Assembly: GCA_024509875.1 (NCBI GenBank)
Contig: JAMPIV010022930.1
Span: forward strand, 124,001-188,000
DNA length: 64,000 nucleotides
Source of the DNA: Oreohelix idahoensis
Taxonomy: Eukaryota > Mollusca > Gastropoda > Stylommatophora > Oreohelicidae
Direction of reading: 5' to 3'
Each line of letters starts with the position of its first letter. Position 1 is the first letter of the stretch. The notes beneath the pieces are model-generated. The model was given only the letters and a program-made list of their open reading frames with translations, had not been told where the DNA came from and made no database searches. Shown here piece by piece: positions 28,441-39,403 of the stretch. The translations under genes and the position numbers were made by a program.

Positions 28441-29515
28441 CCCAAAGGATCATAGGCCTTCAACAAACACATGCCAAGTCTTCCTGTCCTGTGCCATCTG
28501 CTCAAGTTCTTTCCATGTTTTCCTCATCACTTTCACCTCTGTATCCAGTTCTCTTCTCCATGTGTTTTTTGGTCTACCTCTGCCTCTCTTTCCCTGTGGA
28601 TTCCAGAACAAGGACTGCCTTGTAATGCTGTCAACAGGTTTCCTCAATGTGTGTCCTATCCATCGCCAGTGTCTTTTTCTCAACTCATGTTCCACTGGCA
28701 CTTGTCTGGTTCTTGTCATCAATTCCACATTTGTGACTTTGTCATACCATTTCAGTCCTTCTATTCTACACAAGCACCCGTTTATAAAAGTCTGTAGCTT
28801 TTTGGTTGTTGTTTTTATTGCTCTCCATGTCTCAGAGCCATACAATAGGACTGACTTGACATTTGAGTTGAAGATTCTTATTTTCGTGTTGGACTTGATT
28901 TTTCTTGTTCTCCATATGTTTCCCAATGCAATGAAAGCTCCTCTTGCTTTTTGTATTCTTATTTTGACATCATTGTCTGTCCCTCCAACTCTGTCTATAT
29001 TACTGCCAAGATATGTGTACGATTCTACATCCTTTAGTGATGTTTCTTCAAGTTCAACCTTGTTATCATTTCTTGCATTTATTCTCATAATCTTTGTCTT
29101 TTCCCTGTGTATTTTCAGGCCCACTTATTGTGACCTCTCATCGAGAATTTTCATTTTCTCTTGCATCTGATTATGGTTATGGGACAGAGGAGCCAAGTCA
29201 TCTGCAAAATCCAGATCATCAAGCTGTTTAGTCAGATTCCGCTGGATTCCATTTCTGTTGTGTGATGTCGATGTTTTCAAAACCCAATCTATTGCTAGTA
29301 AGAAAAGAAATGGAGACAAGAGGCATCCCTGTCTCACTCCCGTTCTAATCCTAAACTGTTCTGTAAGTTGTCCTTCATGAAGAACTCTGCATGTCATGTC
29401 TTCATAAGTCTTCCTTATTAAGTTAATGATCTTCGTGGGAACTCCATAATGCCTCATCAATTTCCAAAGTGATTCTCTGTCTACAATGTCAAATGCCTTT
29501 TCATAGTCCACATTT
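28441..29515 (-). mobile_element. 5'-truncated LINE copy, same family as the intact 31.5-kb element
   Basis: The frame at 29511-29125 encodes DYEKAFDIVDRESLWKLM, GVRQGCLLSPFLF and FADDLAPLSHN. After a stop the frame from 29124 to 28450 gives the C-terminal part, with SYTYLGSNIDRVGG, LLYGSETWRAIK and a GRPKNTWRREL motif. RT motifs A, B and C are therefore present but split by a nonsense codon, and the endonuclease is missing. The copy entered the start of the adjacent minisatellite, since a repeat-like gattatttacagtggtac also lies to its left at 28358. Confidence 0.88.
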
Positions 29516-29531
29516 TTGGTGTTTTACGTAA

Positions 29532-30771
29532 TATACTACATAGTGGAACATTAGTTAATGATTATTTACCTGTGGTAAATTAGTCAATTATTATGTACAG
29601 TGGTAACTTATTCAGTGATTATTTACTATGGTACATTAGTTAATGATTATTTACAGTGGTACATTAGTGGTTATTTAGTGGTATATTAGTTAATGATTAT
29701 GTACAGTGGCACATTAGTTAATGGTTATTTACAGTGGCACATTAGTTAATGATTATGTACAGTGGTACATTAGTTAATGATTAGTTACAGTGATACATTA
29801 GTTACAGATTATTTACAATGGTACATTAGTCAATGATTATTTATAAAGGTACATTAGTTAATGATTATATACAGTGGCACATTAGTTAATAATTGTGTAC
29901 AGTTGCACATTAGTTAATAATTGTGTACAGTGTTACATTAGTTAATGGTTATTTACAGTGGCACATTAGTTAATGATTATTTACAGTGGTACATTAGTTA
30001 AGGATTTTGTACAGTGGTACATTAGCCAAAGATTATTTACAATGATTATTATAAAAATATACATTAGTCAGTGATTATTTACAAAGGTACATGTTAGTCA
30101 ATGATTATTTACAATGGTGCACGTTAGTCAATGATTATGTACAATGGTACACATTAGTTAATTATTATTTATAATGGTCCACATTAGTCAATGATTATTT
30201 ACAATGGTCCACATTAGTCGATGATTATTTACAATGGTACACATTAGTCAATAATTATATCTAAAGGTACACATTAGCCAATGATTATTTACAAAGGTAC
30301 ACATTAGTCAATGATTATTTACAAAGGTACACATTACTCAAAGATTATATACAAAGGTACACATTACTCAATGATTATTTACAAAGATACACATTATTCA
30401 ATGATTATTTACAAATGTTCACATTAGTCAATGATTATTTACAAAGGTACACATTAGTCAATGATTATTTACAAAGGTACACATTAGTCAATGATTATTT
30501 ACAAAGGTACACATTACTCAAAGATTATATACAAAGGTACACATTACTCTATGATTATTTACAAAGATACACATTACTCAATGATTATTTACAAAGGTAC
30601 ACATTAGTCGATTATTTACAAATGTTCACATTAGTCAATGATTATTTACAAAGGTACACATTAGTCAATGATTATTTACAAAGGTACACATTAGCCAATG
30701 ATTATTTACAAAGGTACACATTACTCAATGATTATGTACAAATTTACACATTTGTTAGTGATTATTTACAG
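29532..30771 (+). repeat. 30-bp minisatellite running up to a myosin splice acceptor
   Basis: More than 35 imperfect units built on acattagtcaatgattattt followed by acaaaggtac (early units: gattatttacagtggtac then attagttaat). The last unit supplies the acceptor gattatttacag of the next exon. Early units contain the same gattatttacagtg, so copies of the splice junction are scattered through the array. The repetitive ORF in it (VNDYLQRYTL) is not a gene. Confidence 0.93.
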
Positions 30772-30890
30772 TGCTACAGAATGTTTGTCATCTGCTGGGG
30801 TGCTCCCTAGAAGCGCTAACGGTAGCTCTGATGCAGCGAACTGTGGCAGCCAAAGGGGACGTGGTTAAAACTGACCTCACTGTTGGAGAA
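30772..30890 (+). CDS. class I myosin exon f
   Basis: Completes Val and encodes VLQNVCHLLGCSLEALTVAL, then MQRTVAAKGDVVKTDLTVGE, followed by the gtaagtg donor in phase 0. It corresponds to the xLxxALxxRTVxxxGE segment of class I motors. In other myosins this is followed by the AxYARDALAKxxYSRLFxWLV helix, which I could not find downstream. Confidence 0.92.
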
Positions 30891-31182
30891 GTAAGTGCTG
30901 CTGACAGTTGCCGTGGTGACAGTAATGTTTCACTGAACATTCTTGGGGTGAATGTGTAAAACATTGGCCTCATTTGGTTGCCGGGGATCTCTGCTTAAAT
31001 AAAGAAATGACTACTGCTTCCTGCAAGCTGACCACATAAGATTAGTTGCTACAAACACTACCAGTGAAAGAGCATGGGCCTGCTTGTGCAGGCTTCTTGG
31101 AAGGGGAACAGCTGCAGTGTTGGCTCTGTACTTCACAGGGAAATGATGATGATGACATTTAAGAAATAGTAACTTGTATTGA
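30891..31182. other. intron, no gene
   Basis: Searched for the missing myosin helix exon and found nothing. A gatgatgat run lies near 31147. Confidence 0.4.
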
Positions 31183-31538
31183 GATTTGGTGTTCTCTACA
31201 CTCAGGTAGATTTGGTGTTCTCTATGCTGAGGTAGATTTGGTGTTCTCTACGCTCATGTAGATTTGGTGTTGTCTACAGTCATGTAGATTTGGTGTTCTC
31301 TACGCTCATGTAGATTTGATGTTCTGTACACTCAGGTAGATTTGATGTTCTCTACACTCATGTAGATTTGGTGTTCTCTACACCCATGAATTTGGTTTCT
31401 CTACACCCATGAATTTGGTTTCTCTACACCCATGAATTTGGTGTTCCCTACACTCATGTAGATTTGGTGTTCTCTATACTTATGTAGATTTGGTGTTCTC
31501 TACGCTCAGGTAGATTTGGTGTTCTCTATGATCATGTA
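31183..31538 (+). repeat. 26-bp minisatellite, left part
   Basis: Units of gtagatttggtgttctctac plus actcat or variants. The same array continues at 34768 after the LINE. Both halves together span about 720 bp. Confidence 0.92.
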
Positions 31539-34500
31539 CACCCATGTGTTACCGGGGCCCGAAAGGGGAGCAAAGAATAGTAACACTGTCCCCTGCCAAG
31601 CATGTCGTAGAAGGCGACTAAGGAGGGTTGGGCATGGGGCCGGTTACCCCATCCTGTAAAAAAAAAAATTTAAACCACAAAAAACTTCAACAAATATGGA
31701 CAAGTCAAATAAAGAAAATAAAACACAGCCATCCAAGACAGGGGAAGGTCCTCTCGCGGGGAGGCGTATGATGCAACACAGAGAAAGCCGAAAGGAGTCT
31801 GTGTTGCTGACTAACCTTCTTTCTTCTAGGAGAACTTCCAGATTTGGCACCTGGAATGTTCGGACATTGAACGAACAAGGGAAAGTGGCACAAGTAGCAG
31901 CAGAAATGAGGGAATACAAAATCGAGGTTCTGGGAATGTGTGAAACAAAGTGGAAGGGGGTAGACAGGAAGAAACTCATCACAGGTGAATTGGTGCTGTC
32001 CTCAGGACACGAAGACGAAAGTTCACACCACAGTGAAGGGGTAGCTCTTATGTTATCTAAAGAAGCACAGAAAGCACTCATTGAATGGGAAGCTGTGGGA
32101 CCCAGAATAATAACAGCTATTTTCAAAACAGCTAAAAAGAAAATTCATGTCAATGTCATCCAATGTTATGCACCAACTAATGACAAAGAAGAGTCTGTGA
32201 AAGAAGCATTTTATACTAAACTACAGGAAATTATGGATAAAGTAAAAAGAAGAGACATCACAATTTTGATGGGGGACATGAATGCAAAGATAGGTACAGT
32301 CAATACTGGATTTGAAGAAGTCATGGGAAAACATGGGCTAGGAGTAATGAATGAAAATGGAGAACTATTCGCAAACTTCTGTGCTTCAAATCAACTGGCT
32401 ATAGGAGGAAGCATGTTTCCACATAAGAGAATACACAAGGCAACATGGATATTACCAGACCATAGAACAGAAAATCAGATCGATCATATATGCATAAAGA
32501 AGAAGTTTAGATCATCATTGCAGGATGTAAAGGTATATAGAGGAGCAGATGTGGCATCAGATCACCATCTTCTGATAGCCAAAGTAAAAATGAAACTCAA
32601 GAGATATGCAACAATGCAAAATTATAGACAACAGTTTAATGTAGGACAGCTAAGAAATCAAGAAACAAGAGACAAATTTGCGGTCACAGTATCCAACAAA
32701 TTCCAAGTGCTCCAACAGTTGGAAGATGTAGAGAATACAGAAGACTATTGGCAGCAGGTCAAAACGGTATGGAAGGAGACATGTGAAGAAATACTGGGGA
32801 AAAGGGAAAGACAACAAAAAGCATGGATAACAACAGAAACCATCAATAAGATAAAAGATAGAAAAAACAAGAAAGCAGAGTTAAACACAAGCAAAACCAG
32901 AAGTTCCAAAGCCAAGGCTCAAGAAGTGTACACAGAAGCAAACAAAGAAGTAAAAAGAAGTATCAAAAGAGACAAGAGGAAGTATACTGAGGAGTTGGCA
33001 AGAGAGGCAGAAGATGCTGCAGCCAAAGGAAATATGAGAGAACTGTATAGCAGCACAAAGAAGCTAACAGGGAAATACAAGCAAACAAGTTGCCTCATAA
33101 AAGATAAGAATGGGAAACTGCTCAGCAATATACAAGAGCAAATGAAGAGGTGGACAGAATATTTTGGGGACCTTCTCAATAGACCAGCTCCACAAAACCC
33201 GCCGGACATCCAGCCGGCAGAAGAAGAGCTACAAATTAACGGTGAAAGACCAACGAAGGAAGAAATAAAGAAAGCCATAAAGCTTCTAAGAGATGGAAAA
33301 GCGTCTGGACCTGATGGCATTCCAGCAGAGGCCATCAAAGCAGATATCGACACGGCTACAGAGATGTTATATAAATTACTTGGTAAAGTCTGGGAAAAAG
33401 AAGAGATACCAGCAGAATGGAAGGAAGGATATCTGGTTAAGTTGCCTAAGAAGGGAAATCTACAAGAGTGCACAAATTATAGAGGAATAATGTTACTATC
33501 AGTGCCAGGAAAGGTATTGAACAGGATTATCCTTGAGAGATTAAAGGAGTCCATAGACAAGAAATTTAGAGATGAACAAGCAGGTTTTCGACAAAACAGA
33601 TCATGTACAGACCAGATAGCCACTTTGAGAATAATAGTTGAACAAAGTCTGGAATGGAATTCACCACTATACATCGGATTTGTGGACTACAAAAAAGCAT
33701 TTGACAGTGTGGACAGAGAATCACTTTGGAAATTGATGAGGCATTATGGAGTTCCCCTGATAATCATTAATTTAATAAAGAAAACCTATGAAGACATGAC
33801 GTGCAGAGTTCTTCATGAAGGACAGCTTACAGAACCATTTGGGATAAGAACAGGAGTGCGACAGGGATGCCTCTTGTCTCCATTTCTTTTCTTGCTGGCA
33901 ATAGATTGGGTTATGAGATCATCGACAACACACAACAGAAATGGAATCCAGTGGACTCTGACTAAGCAGTTGGATGATCTGGATTTTGCTGATGATTTGG
34001 CTCTCCTGTCCCATAACCGTAATCAGATGCAGGACAAATTGAAAACACTCGATGAGAGGTCACAGCAATTGGGTCTGAAAATACACAGGGAAAAGACAAA
34101 AATAATGCGAATAAATGCAGGTAATGAAAACAGGGTTGAACTTGAAGAAACGCCAATACAAGATGTAGAATCATACACATATCTTGGCAGTATTATAGAC
34201 AAAGTTGGAGGGACAGACAGCGATATCAAAATAAGAATACAAAAAGCAAGAGGAGCTTTCATTGCATTGGGAAATATATGGAGATCAAGAGAAATAGGAT
34301 CCAACACGAAAATAAGAATCTTCAACTCAAATGTGAAGTCAGTCCTATTGTATGGCTCGGAGACATGGAGAACAACAAAGACAACAACCAAAAAGCTACA
34401 GACTTTCATAAATGGGTGCTTGCGTAGAATAGAGGGATTAAAATGGTATGACAAGGTTACCAATGTGGAACTGATGACAAGAACTGGACAAGTGCCAGTG

Positions 34501-34767
34501 GAACAAGAGATGAGAAGAAGACGATGGCGATGGATAGGACACACACTGAGGAAACCTGTTGATAGCATTACAAGGCAGTCCTTGTTCTGGAACCCCCAGG
34601 GCAAGAGAGTCAGAGGAAGACCAAGAAGTACATGGAGAAGAGAGTTGGAAACAGAGGTGAAAATGATGAGGAGAACATGGAAAGAACTTGAGATGATGGC
34701 ACGTGACAGGAGGACTTGGCATGTGTTTGTTGAAGGCCTGTGCTCCTTTGGGAGTGGAGGGTTATGA
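31539..34767 (+). mobile_element. full-length LINE with intact ORF, inserted in the 26-bp minisatellite
   Basis: An 11-bp duplication, atgatcatgta, lies at 31528-31538 and 34768-34778. Removing the insert restores the repeat phase. A 5' leader of about 150 bp (with ccctgccaagcatgtcgtag and a run of As) precedes a single 1023-codon ORF. The stop codon is the last triplet before the target duplication, so there is essentially no 3' UTR. The intact ORF and clean duplication indicate a young, possibly active copy. The architecture (AP endonuclease plus RT, no RNase H) fits RTE-like LINEs, but the clade is not certain. Confidence 0.93.
31696..34767 (+). CDS. LINE ORF: AP endonuclease and reverse transcriptase
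   Basis: 1023 residues. The endonuclease spans about 48-295, with TWNVRTLN (52), ETKW (83), GDMNAKIG (193) and SDHHLL (288), the residues that nick target DNA. The RT spans about 510-800: SGPDGIPAEAI near 540, VDYKKAFDSVDRESL near 664, GVRQGCLLSPFLF near 720 and catalytic FADD at 764-767. The C-terminal part has YLGSIIDKVGG, LLYGSETWR, WRWIGHTLRKP and the GRPRSTWRRELE motif. Homologues are often misnamed craniofacial development protein 2 in databases. The start at ATG 31696 is the first in frame after the leader. Confidence 0.95.
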   Translation: MDKSNKENKTQPSKTGEGPLAGRRMMQHRESRKESVLLTNLLSSRRTSRFGTWNVRTLNEQGKVAQVAAEMREYKIEVLGMCETKWKGVDRKKLITGELVLSSGHEDESSHHSEGVALMLSKEAQKALIEWEAVGPRIITAIFKTAKKKIHVNVIQCYAPTNDKEESVKEAFYTKLQEIMDKVKRRDITILMGDMNAKIGTVNTGFEEVMGKHGLGVMNENGELFANFCASNQLAIGGSMFPHKRIHKATWILPDHRTENQIDHICIKKKFRSSLQDVKVYRGADVASDHHLLIAKVKMKLKRYATMQNYRQQFNVGQLRNQETRDKFAVTVSNKFQVLQQLEDVENTEDYWQQVKTVWKETCEEILGKRERQQKAWITTETINKIKDRKNKKAELNTSKTRSSKAKAQEVYTEANKEVKRSIKRDKRKYTEELAREAEDAAAKGNMRELYSSTKKLTGKYKQTSCLIKDKNGKLLSNIQEQMKRWTEYFGDLLNRPAPQNPPDIQPAEEELQINGERPTKEEIKKAIKLLRDGKASGPDGIPAEAIKADIDTATEMLYKLLGKVWEKEEIPAEWKEGYLVKLPKKGNLQECTNYRGIMLLSVPGKVLNRIILERLKESIDKKFRDEQAGFRQNRSCTDQIATLRIIVEQSLEWNSPLYIGFVDYKKAFDSVDRESLWKLMRHYGVPLIIINLIKKTYEDMTCRVLHEGQLTEPFGIRTGVRQGCLLSPFLFLLAIDWVMRSSTTHNRNGIQWTLTKQLDDLDFADDLALLSHNRNQMQDKLKTLDERSQQLGLKIHREKTKIMRINAGNENRVELEETPIQDVESYTYLGSIIDKVGGTDSDIKIRIQKARGAFIALGNIWRSREIGSNTKIRIFNSNVKSVLLYGSETWRTTKTTTKKLQTFINGCLRRIEGLKWYDKVTNVELMTRTGQVPVEQEMRRRRWRWIGHTLRKPVDSITRQSLFWNPQGKRVRGRPRSTWRRELETEVKMMRRTWKELEMMARDRRTWHVFVEGLCSFGSGGL

Positions 34768-35137
34768 ATGATCATGTAGATTTGGTGTTGTCTACACTTA
34801 TGTAGATTTGGTGTTCTCTACACTCAGGTAGATTTGGTGTTCTCTATGCTCAGGTAGATTTGGTGTTCTCTACACCCATGTAGATTTGGTGTTCTCTACA
34901 CCCATGTAGAGATGGTGTTCTCTACACTCATGTAGACTTGGTGTTCTCTATACTCATGTAGATTTCATGTTCTCTACACTCATGTAGATTTGGTGTTCTC
35001 TAAACTCATGTAGATTTGATGTTCTCTATAGTCATGTAGATTTGGTGTTCTGTACACTCAGGTATACAGTATTTGGTGTTCTCTACACTCATGTAGATTT
35101 GGTGTTCTCTACACTCATGTAGATTTGGTGTTCTCAG
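34768..35137 (+). repeat. 26-bp minisatellite, right part
   Basis: Continuation of the array that starts at 31183, with the same unit. It begins with the second copy of the LINE target duplication. One unit near 35065 carries a small insertion (tatacagta). Confidence 0.92.
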
Positions 35138-35251
35138 TAAACCAGTGAATATTTAGATGCATTATGCTTTATCCAATTTAGTCATACTTGTGGCAAATTA
35201 AAATATTAATTAGGCAGTTATGCAGGGGAGTCATCATCATAACTTGAGAAT

Positions 35252-35845
35252 AGATGCATAGAGGCATATCTGGAGTAGTCCTTATATGACCACTAGCTAA
35301 GTAGAATGCTATAGTATACAAATGTGGAAGTGAATCTCTGTCTGTGAGGCTAATTACACCCTCATTGACTCTTGAAATCATCCGCATACTTCAAGGGATT
35401 CCCCCTGTGGTGAAACTTGTTGAGACCCCAGTATTGTACACTAAGCTTGGAGAAGTCACTCGAGTCCCATGTAACTCTGGCTGTTACCTGGTTGCTAGCA
35501 TACAGAAGGATCTCACAATGGACCCATGATAGACAGGAGGTGCTGAGAAATGGCTCTGTGTAGGACGTGATGATTCCTTGGGAGAGCCAAGAACCAGAGC
35601 ACAGTATTTTAGCTCTGCATATTTGGAGAGTCCCCTTGGATGGTGGGGAATGCAAAGTATGCCATGCGCAGCTTCCTCCTAGCTTGGGACCAGATGTGAT
35701 GGTCCTGTAAATGCCAGCCAAGCTGGAGAAACTGGAACTCATGACTTCAGTCAATAAGTTTTGAAATGGCAGAAAAGCTACAGGAACAGCCTAGATCTAC
35801 AGTGTAGATAATACCAAGGAGTCTTCAACTTGGTAATGGCTACAG
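35252..35845 (+). mobile_element. about 645-bp retroposon family, copy B
   Basis: Same order of blocks as copy A (gcatatctggagt, cagtattgtacactaagctt, agagccaagaaccagagcac, ctagatctacagtgtagat). It lacks the (CAA)n tail and stops after ggtaatggctacag, where another repeat begins. No flanking duplication was seen. Confidence 0.78.
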
Positions 35846-35884
35846 TTCTCTTCTTCTTGTGTTTTTTCGAGAGGACTCTCATCA

Positions 35885-36110
35885 TCATCTCACTTCAGTT
35901 TCCCAAGGAGCATAGGCCTTCAACAAACTTATGCCAAGTCTTTCTGTCACGTGCCATCTGCTCAAGGTCTTTACATGTCTTCTTCCCGCCCTTTGTGTCC
36001 ATCTCCAGTTCTCTTCTCCACGTGTTTCTTGGCCTTCCTCTACCGTGTCATACCATTTCAATACTGCTGTTCTAAGCAAGGTTCCACTTATGAAAGTCTA
36101 CTTTTGGGAT
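35885..36110 (-). mobile_element. LINE 3' fragment, internally deleted
   Basis: On the - strand it matches the last roughly 60 codons of the intact LINE family (GLCSL-, TWxELE- region), with a deletion joining the GRPxxTW part to the MVRH-like upstream part. Not coding. Confidence 0.65.
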
Positions 36111-36169
36111 ATAAGAATACTTCCAGTAACTTATACTGCCACATAGGAATTATTCTTCATGACTTATAA

Positions 36170-36470
36170 TAATAGCCCCTTAACTGACTACGGGAATGCG
36201 CCCCTGGAGTGACAGCCTTCAGCTGCTTATTTTCCTGGTGTTCCTTTTGGCATTTTATCCTCTCTTCTGCTTGCTGTGTGAGCTTCTTTTCACCCGATCT
36301 GAGGTGGTGCTGTAGAGAGAATTGCCACTTGGTGCGATTTGCAGCTTCATCCTCCCAGGTTGCTGGATTTATGTCCAGTGCCCTCATGTCTCTCTTGCAC
36401 ACATCTTTGAACCTCAGCTGCGGTTGCTCAACTGCTCTTTTGCCATCTTCATGACTTAATGGTGTAGAAA
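36170..36470 (-). mobile_element. 3' coding remnant of a different LINE
   Basis: The frame from about 36470 leftwards encodes LRFKDVCKRDMRALDINPATW and continues ANRTKWQFSLQHHLRSGEKK. This is the conserved C-terminal KDVCKRDMxxxxIxxxxWExxAxxRxxW pattern of LINE reverse transcriptases. It does not resemble the other LINE families in the window. Confidence 0.65.
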
Positions 36471-36589
36471 CGTGGACAATGAACAAGCATGTGGACGAAA
36501 GAATTGAGGCCCTTGAAGTGTGAAAATATAGAATGCTAATATCTAAACAAATAACTCCCAAATTAAAACTGAGAATCGTCAAATAGAGA

Positions 36590-37190
36590 TGGACGGGAAA
36601 GAGTCTATATGTTTATTCTTCATTACAGCCAACCTGTTTGGAGATGGCAATTGATACATGGACAGTAAAACAAACAATTAAAAAAAAGAACTGACTACGG
36701 GAATGTGAGTGTCATCAGCAGTTCCTTTTGGCAAAGTACTTTTTCACCCGACTGTGGGCTCATTGCATTTGATTTCAACAAGCATTTTTCTTAGCGTTTA
36801 CACTCTTTCCCAGCCTCAACTGCTGCAAGGCAACTTAATGGGTTTAAAAATTATAGAATTTCTTTGAAACTAGATGAATGCTAATATCCACTATTAATCA
36901 AATAATATATTTTTATCATTTCTTTTTATTTTAATTATTGCATTTTTAGTTAAGTTACCTTTATATGGGGTACATTTATGACTTCCTAAAGCTCATGTAG
37001 AGCTTCATCTACCTGGAGCATTCTGTTTTTAGAGTGCCAGAGACTTACTCCTTGCCACTTCTCCTGTTAATAGGAACAGAGGCATCAAAGGAAGGCCAGG
37101 AATTGGAATATGCTGACAGAGGGTACATATTTCACATGCCTTAGGAGTATTTAAAGGAAGTTGAGCGGTCATCTTCAACTCAACTCCTGG
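36590..37190. other. intron, no gene
   Basis: Searched for the missing myosin exon. The only superficially similar string, ARDLLLAT at about 37035, is rejected. AT-rich, with a second copy of tgactacgggaatg (36180 and 36690). Confidence 0.4.
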
Positions 37191-38475
37191 CTATGACAGC
37201 ATTTTCGACCCCACAAAAAAATATATGAGCCACAATTGGATGAAGCCCAGTGCGGATTCCGAGAAAACCGAAGTACTCAAGACCTAATCTTCACACTCAG
37301 GCAGCTGAGTGAAAAGGCCATTGAGTACAAGAGTTAGATCCATCTTTGTTTCATAGATCTGGAAAAGGCGTTTGACAGGGTCCCCTGGAGCAAACTTTGG
37401 GACTGTTTGGCAAGGAAGAACATTCCAGCACCTCTGATTCATGCTATACAGAGCTTCTACAATCTTGCAGAAATTATGTGAGGACAGCAAACTATAAGTC
37501 AGAAGAGTTCAGGACCACCACTGGTGTAAGACAAGGCGATATCCTGTCACCTTATCTTTTCATACTCCTCATGGACGATGTCATCAAGGCATGTAAGGAG
37601 AGAACAAGAAAGTATTCAGTGGGGTACTGGAAGATGAGACAGGTCTGTATTTCAGAGCTAGCATTTGCTGATGATGTTGTCCTGATTGCTAAATCAGAGA
37701 CACATCTCCAATCCAACCTGCAAGTCTGGAAGGAAGAGCTGGAGAAGAGAGGGATGGTCATAAGCAGCTCTAAAACAAAATCCATGGTGATATCACGAGA
37801 AGAAAGAAAACATCAGATTAAGTTGGGAGAACAGGTCCTGGAGCAGGTCGACCACTTTAAATATCTCGGAGCTATTATAGACCGAAAGGGGGGCATCAAA
37901 GAAGAGTTGGCCACTCGAAAAGCAGCGGCTGGGAGACTTTATCAGGCCATAAATTGAGGATTCCTCAGCAAGAAAGAGGTTGGTAAGAAAACAAAGATAG
38001 CTGTATACTGCTCCACCTATGTCCCAGTCTTGACATATGGATGCGAGTCATGGGCAATGACTACAACCCACAAAAGCCAGATCCAAACCTCAGAAATGAG
38101 GTATCTGAGGAAGGTGGTTGAAGTAACAAGAAGAGACATGGTCCGCAACCAGACGATACATCAAGGCCTAAAATCCCACCCGCTGCAGACCCAAATAGAA
38201 CAGTCCCAACTAAGATGGTTTGGCCATGTCTGCAGAATGGGAGAAGATCGGCTACCACGACAGGCATGGGAAACAAAGAGCCAGGGATCCAGACCTCCAG
38301 GATGACCCAGAGTCCGCTGGGAGGACAACTTTAGACAATCTTTGAAGGACCGAGGACTAGAATGGAACCAGGCCAGGAAGAAGACAGCTGATAGAATAGT
38401 CTGGCGCTCTCTCTCTTCCAAACCTCTACACCTCACGGTAGAAGGGGAACGACTAAGTAAGTAAGTAAGTAAAAA
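37190..38475 (+). mobile_element. 5'-truncated LINE with (taag)n tail
   Basis: RT motifs are spread over three frames: DEAQCGFREN..STQDLIF-like sequence at about 37242, IDLEKAFDRVPW-like sequence at about 37360, then TTGVRQGDILSPYLF and FADDVVLIAKS in the frame at 37397-37957. A further frame at 38030 encodes YGCESWAMT and EQSQLRWFGHVCRMGEDRL. The element ends in ctaagtaagtaagtaagtaa. Fragments of the same family lie at 24.5 and 40.6 kb. Several stops make it a pseudogene. Confidence 0.85.
37397..37957 (+). pseudogene. partial LINE reverse transcriptase
   Basis: 186 codons holding RT motif B (TTGVRQGDILSPYLF) and motif C with FADD, followed by the thumb-like YLGAIIDRKGG. The frame ends at AINxG with an in-frame stop where related copies continue. 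Not a host gene. Confidence 0.82.
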
Positions 38476-39215
38476 AGTATATAAAAACAAGTGGGAAGCA
38501 GAGCATCCAGGCTAACAGAAGAGTCGTGCATATTACCTGCTTAATAGACGTGTACAAGTGGTAATCTTCAGTTTTCGCTTAGGCCACAACAGATTGAGAT
38601 ACAATCTATTAAACAAGGTAAAGTTAAGAACTACTGATGAATATAACTATCTTCTTCTTCTTGGATCCTTAGCCCCTGATGGACAAAGCAGTCAGTGGCC
38701 ATCACGCCTAGTACCATCTTGTAGGGCAGCAACAAACTGCCACCATTTTGCTCGGTCGATGATCATCTTTCATGCTGTGCCCCAACCCTGGTTCATGCTT
38801 TACATCTCAGCCTCCACTGTTCTCCGCCAGGTTGTCTTTGGTCTGCCTCTCTTTCGCCGTCCTTCTGGGGTCCATAGCACAGCAGTTCTGGTGACGGTGT
38901 CAGGGTCCCTTCCGAGGACATGGCCAACCCTGTTCCAGCATCTGCCTTCAATGATGGTGTGCATGCTTTTTTGACTGCACTGTGTAAGCAGTTCCTGGGT
39001 AGAGAGTGTAGCTGTGGCACTGATAAAATGACACCTGTACATCTGCTGTAAAAGTTCTCAACATATGAAGATCAGAGAAAGCACATATGACTAGCACCAG
39101 TACCATACCACTAGGGCAAACTATATGGAGATACCAACAACTTCAGACTGAACACTGCTATCTTTAAACGTATTCCAAGTTGACGTCTGAAAGTGTACAA
39201 AGAAGAAGAAAGAAA
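38476..39215 (+). mobile_element. RNase H LINE 3' fragment, split by another LINE
   Basis: Flanking parts at about 38476-38645 and 39005-39215 match the block at 41.85-42.25 kb (aagtgggaagcagagcatcc, gtggcactgataa, gaagaagaa tail). This is the C-terminal end of a LINE with RNase H. Between them lies a - strand LINE fragment. No frame is intact. Confidence 0.65.
38648..39008 (-). mobile_element. LINE 3' fragment, same family as 52.3-53.4 kb
   Basis: On the - strand it encodes RDPDTVTRTAVLWTPEGRRK and RGRPKTTWRRTVEAEM with small gaps, matching the C-terminal part of the 308-codon frame at 52.4 kb. The element's 3' (gaa)n tail shows as cttcttcttctt at its left end. Confidence 0.78.
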
Positions 39216-39403
39216 GAAAGAACTGATCCACTTTAGATGTGGTTGTATAGAAGAATGGGGCACATCTCATGGAAAGAAAGGACAACAAATAAAGAGCATA
39301 TGCTCCTTGTGGAGTTAAAGGACAGTGATGATGATGATGATGATGAAAAGGTTACGGTTTTATTTTATCATCTTCTTTTTCTTCATATACCATGCCAGCG
39401 TCC
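39216..39403. other. short intron stretch with (gat)n run
   Basis: A gatgatgatgatgatgatga microsatellite at about 39328, next to a LINE 3' tail (ggagttaaaggacagtg). No gene. Confidence 0.4.

Noticed and set aside
29532..30771. Regular repeats that might suggest a CRISPR array
   Set aside because: Units are adjacent with no unique spacers, and the host is eukaryotic. The same applies to the arrays at 31.2, 34.8 and 62.2 kb.
30415..30810. ORF with repeated LVNDYLQRYT units
   Set aside because: It is the 30-bp minisatellite translated. It ends by running through the real splice acceptor of myosin exon f.
31696..34767. Host gene called craniofacial development protein 2
   Set aside because: This name is commonly given to LINE endonuclease-RT proteins. 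The RT motifs and target duplication show it is a retrotransposon.
37030..37060. ARDLLLAT reading frame as the missing myosin helix
   Set aside because: Only the ARD triplet fits. The frame continues SPVNRNRGIKGRP, without YSRLF or WLV, and lies beside LINE sequence.
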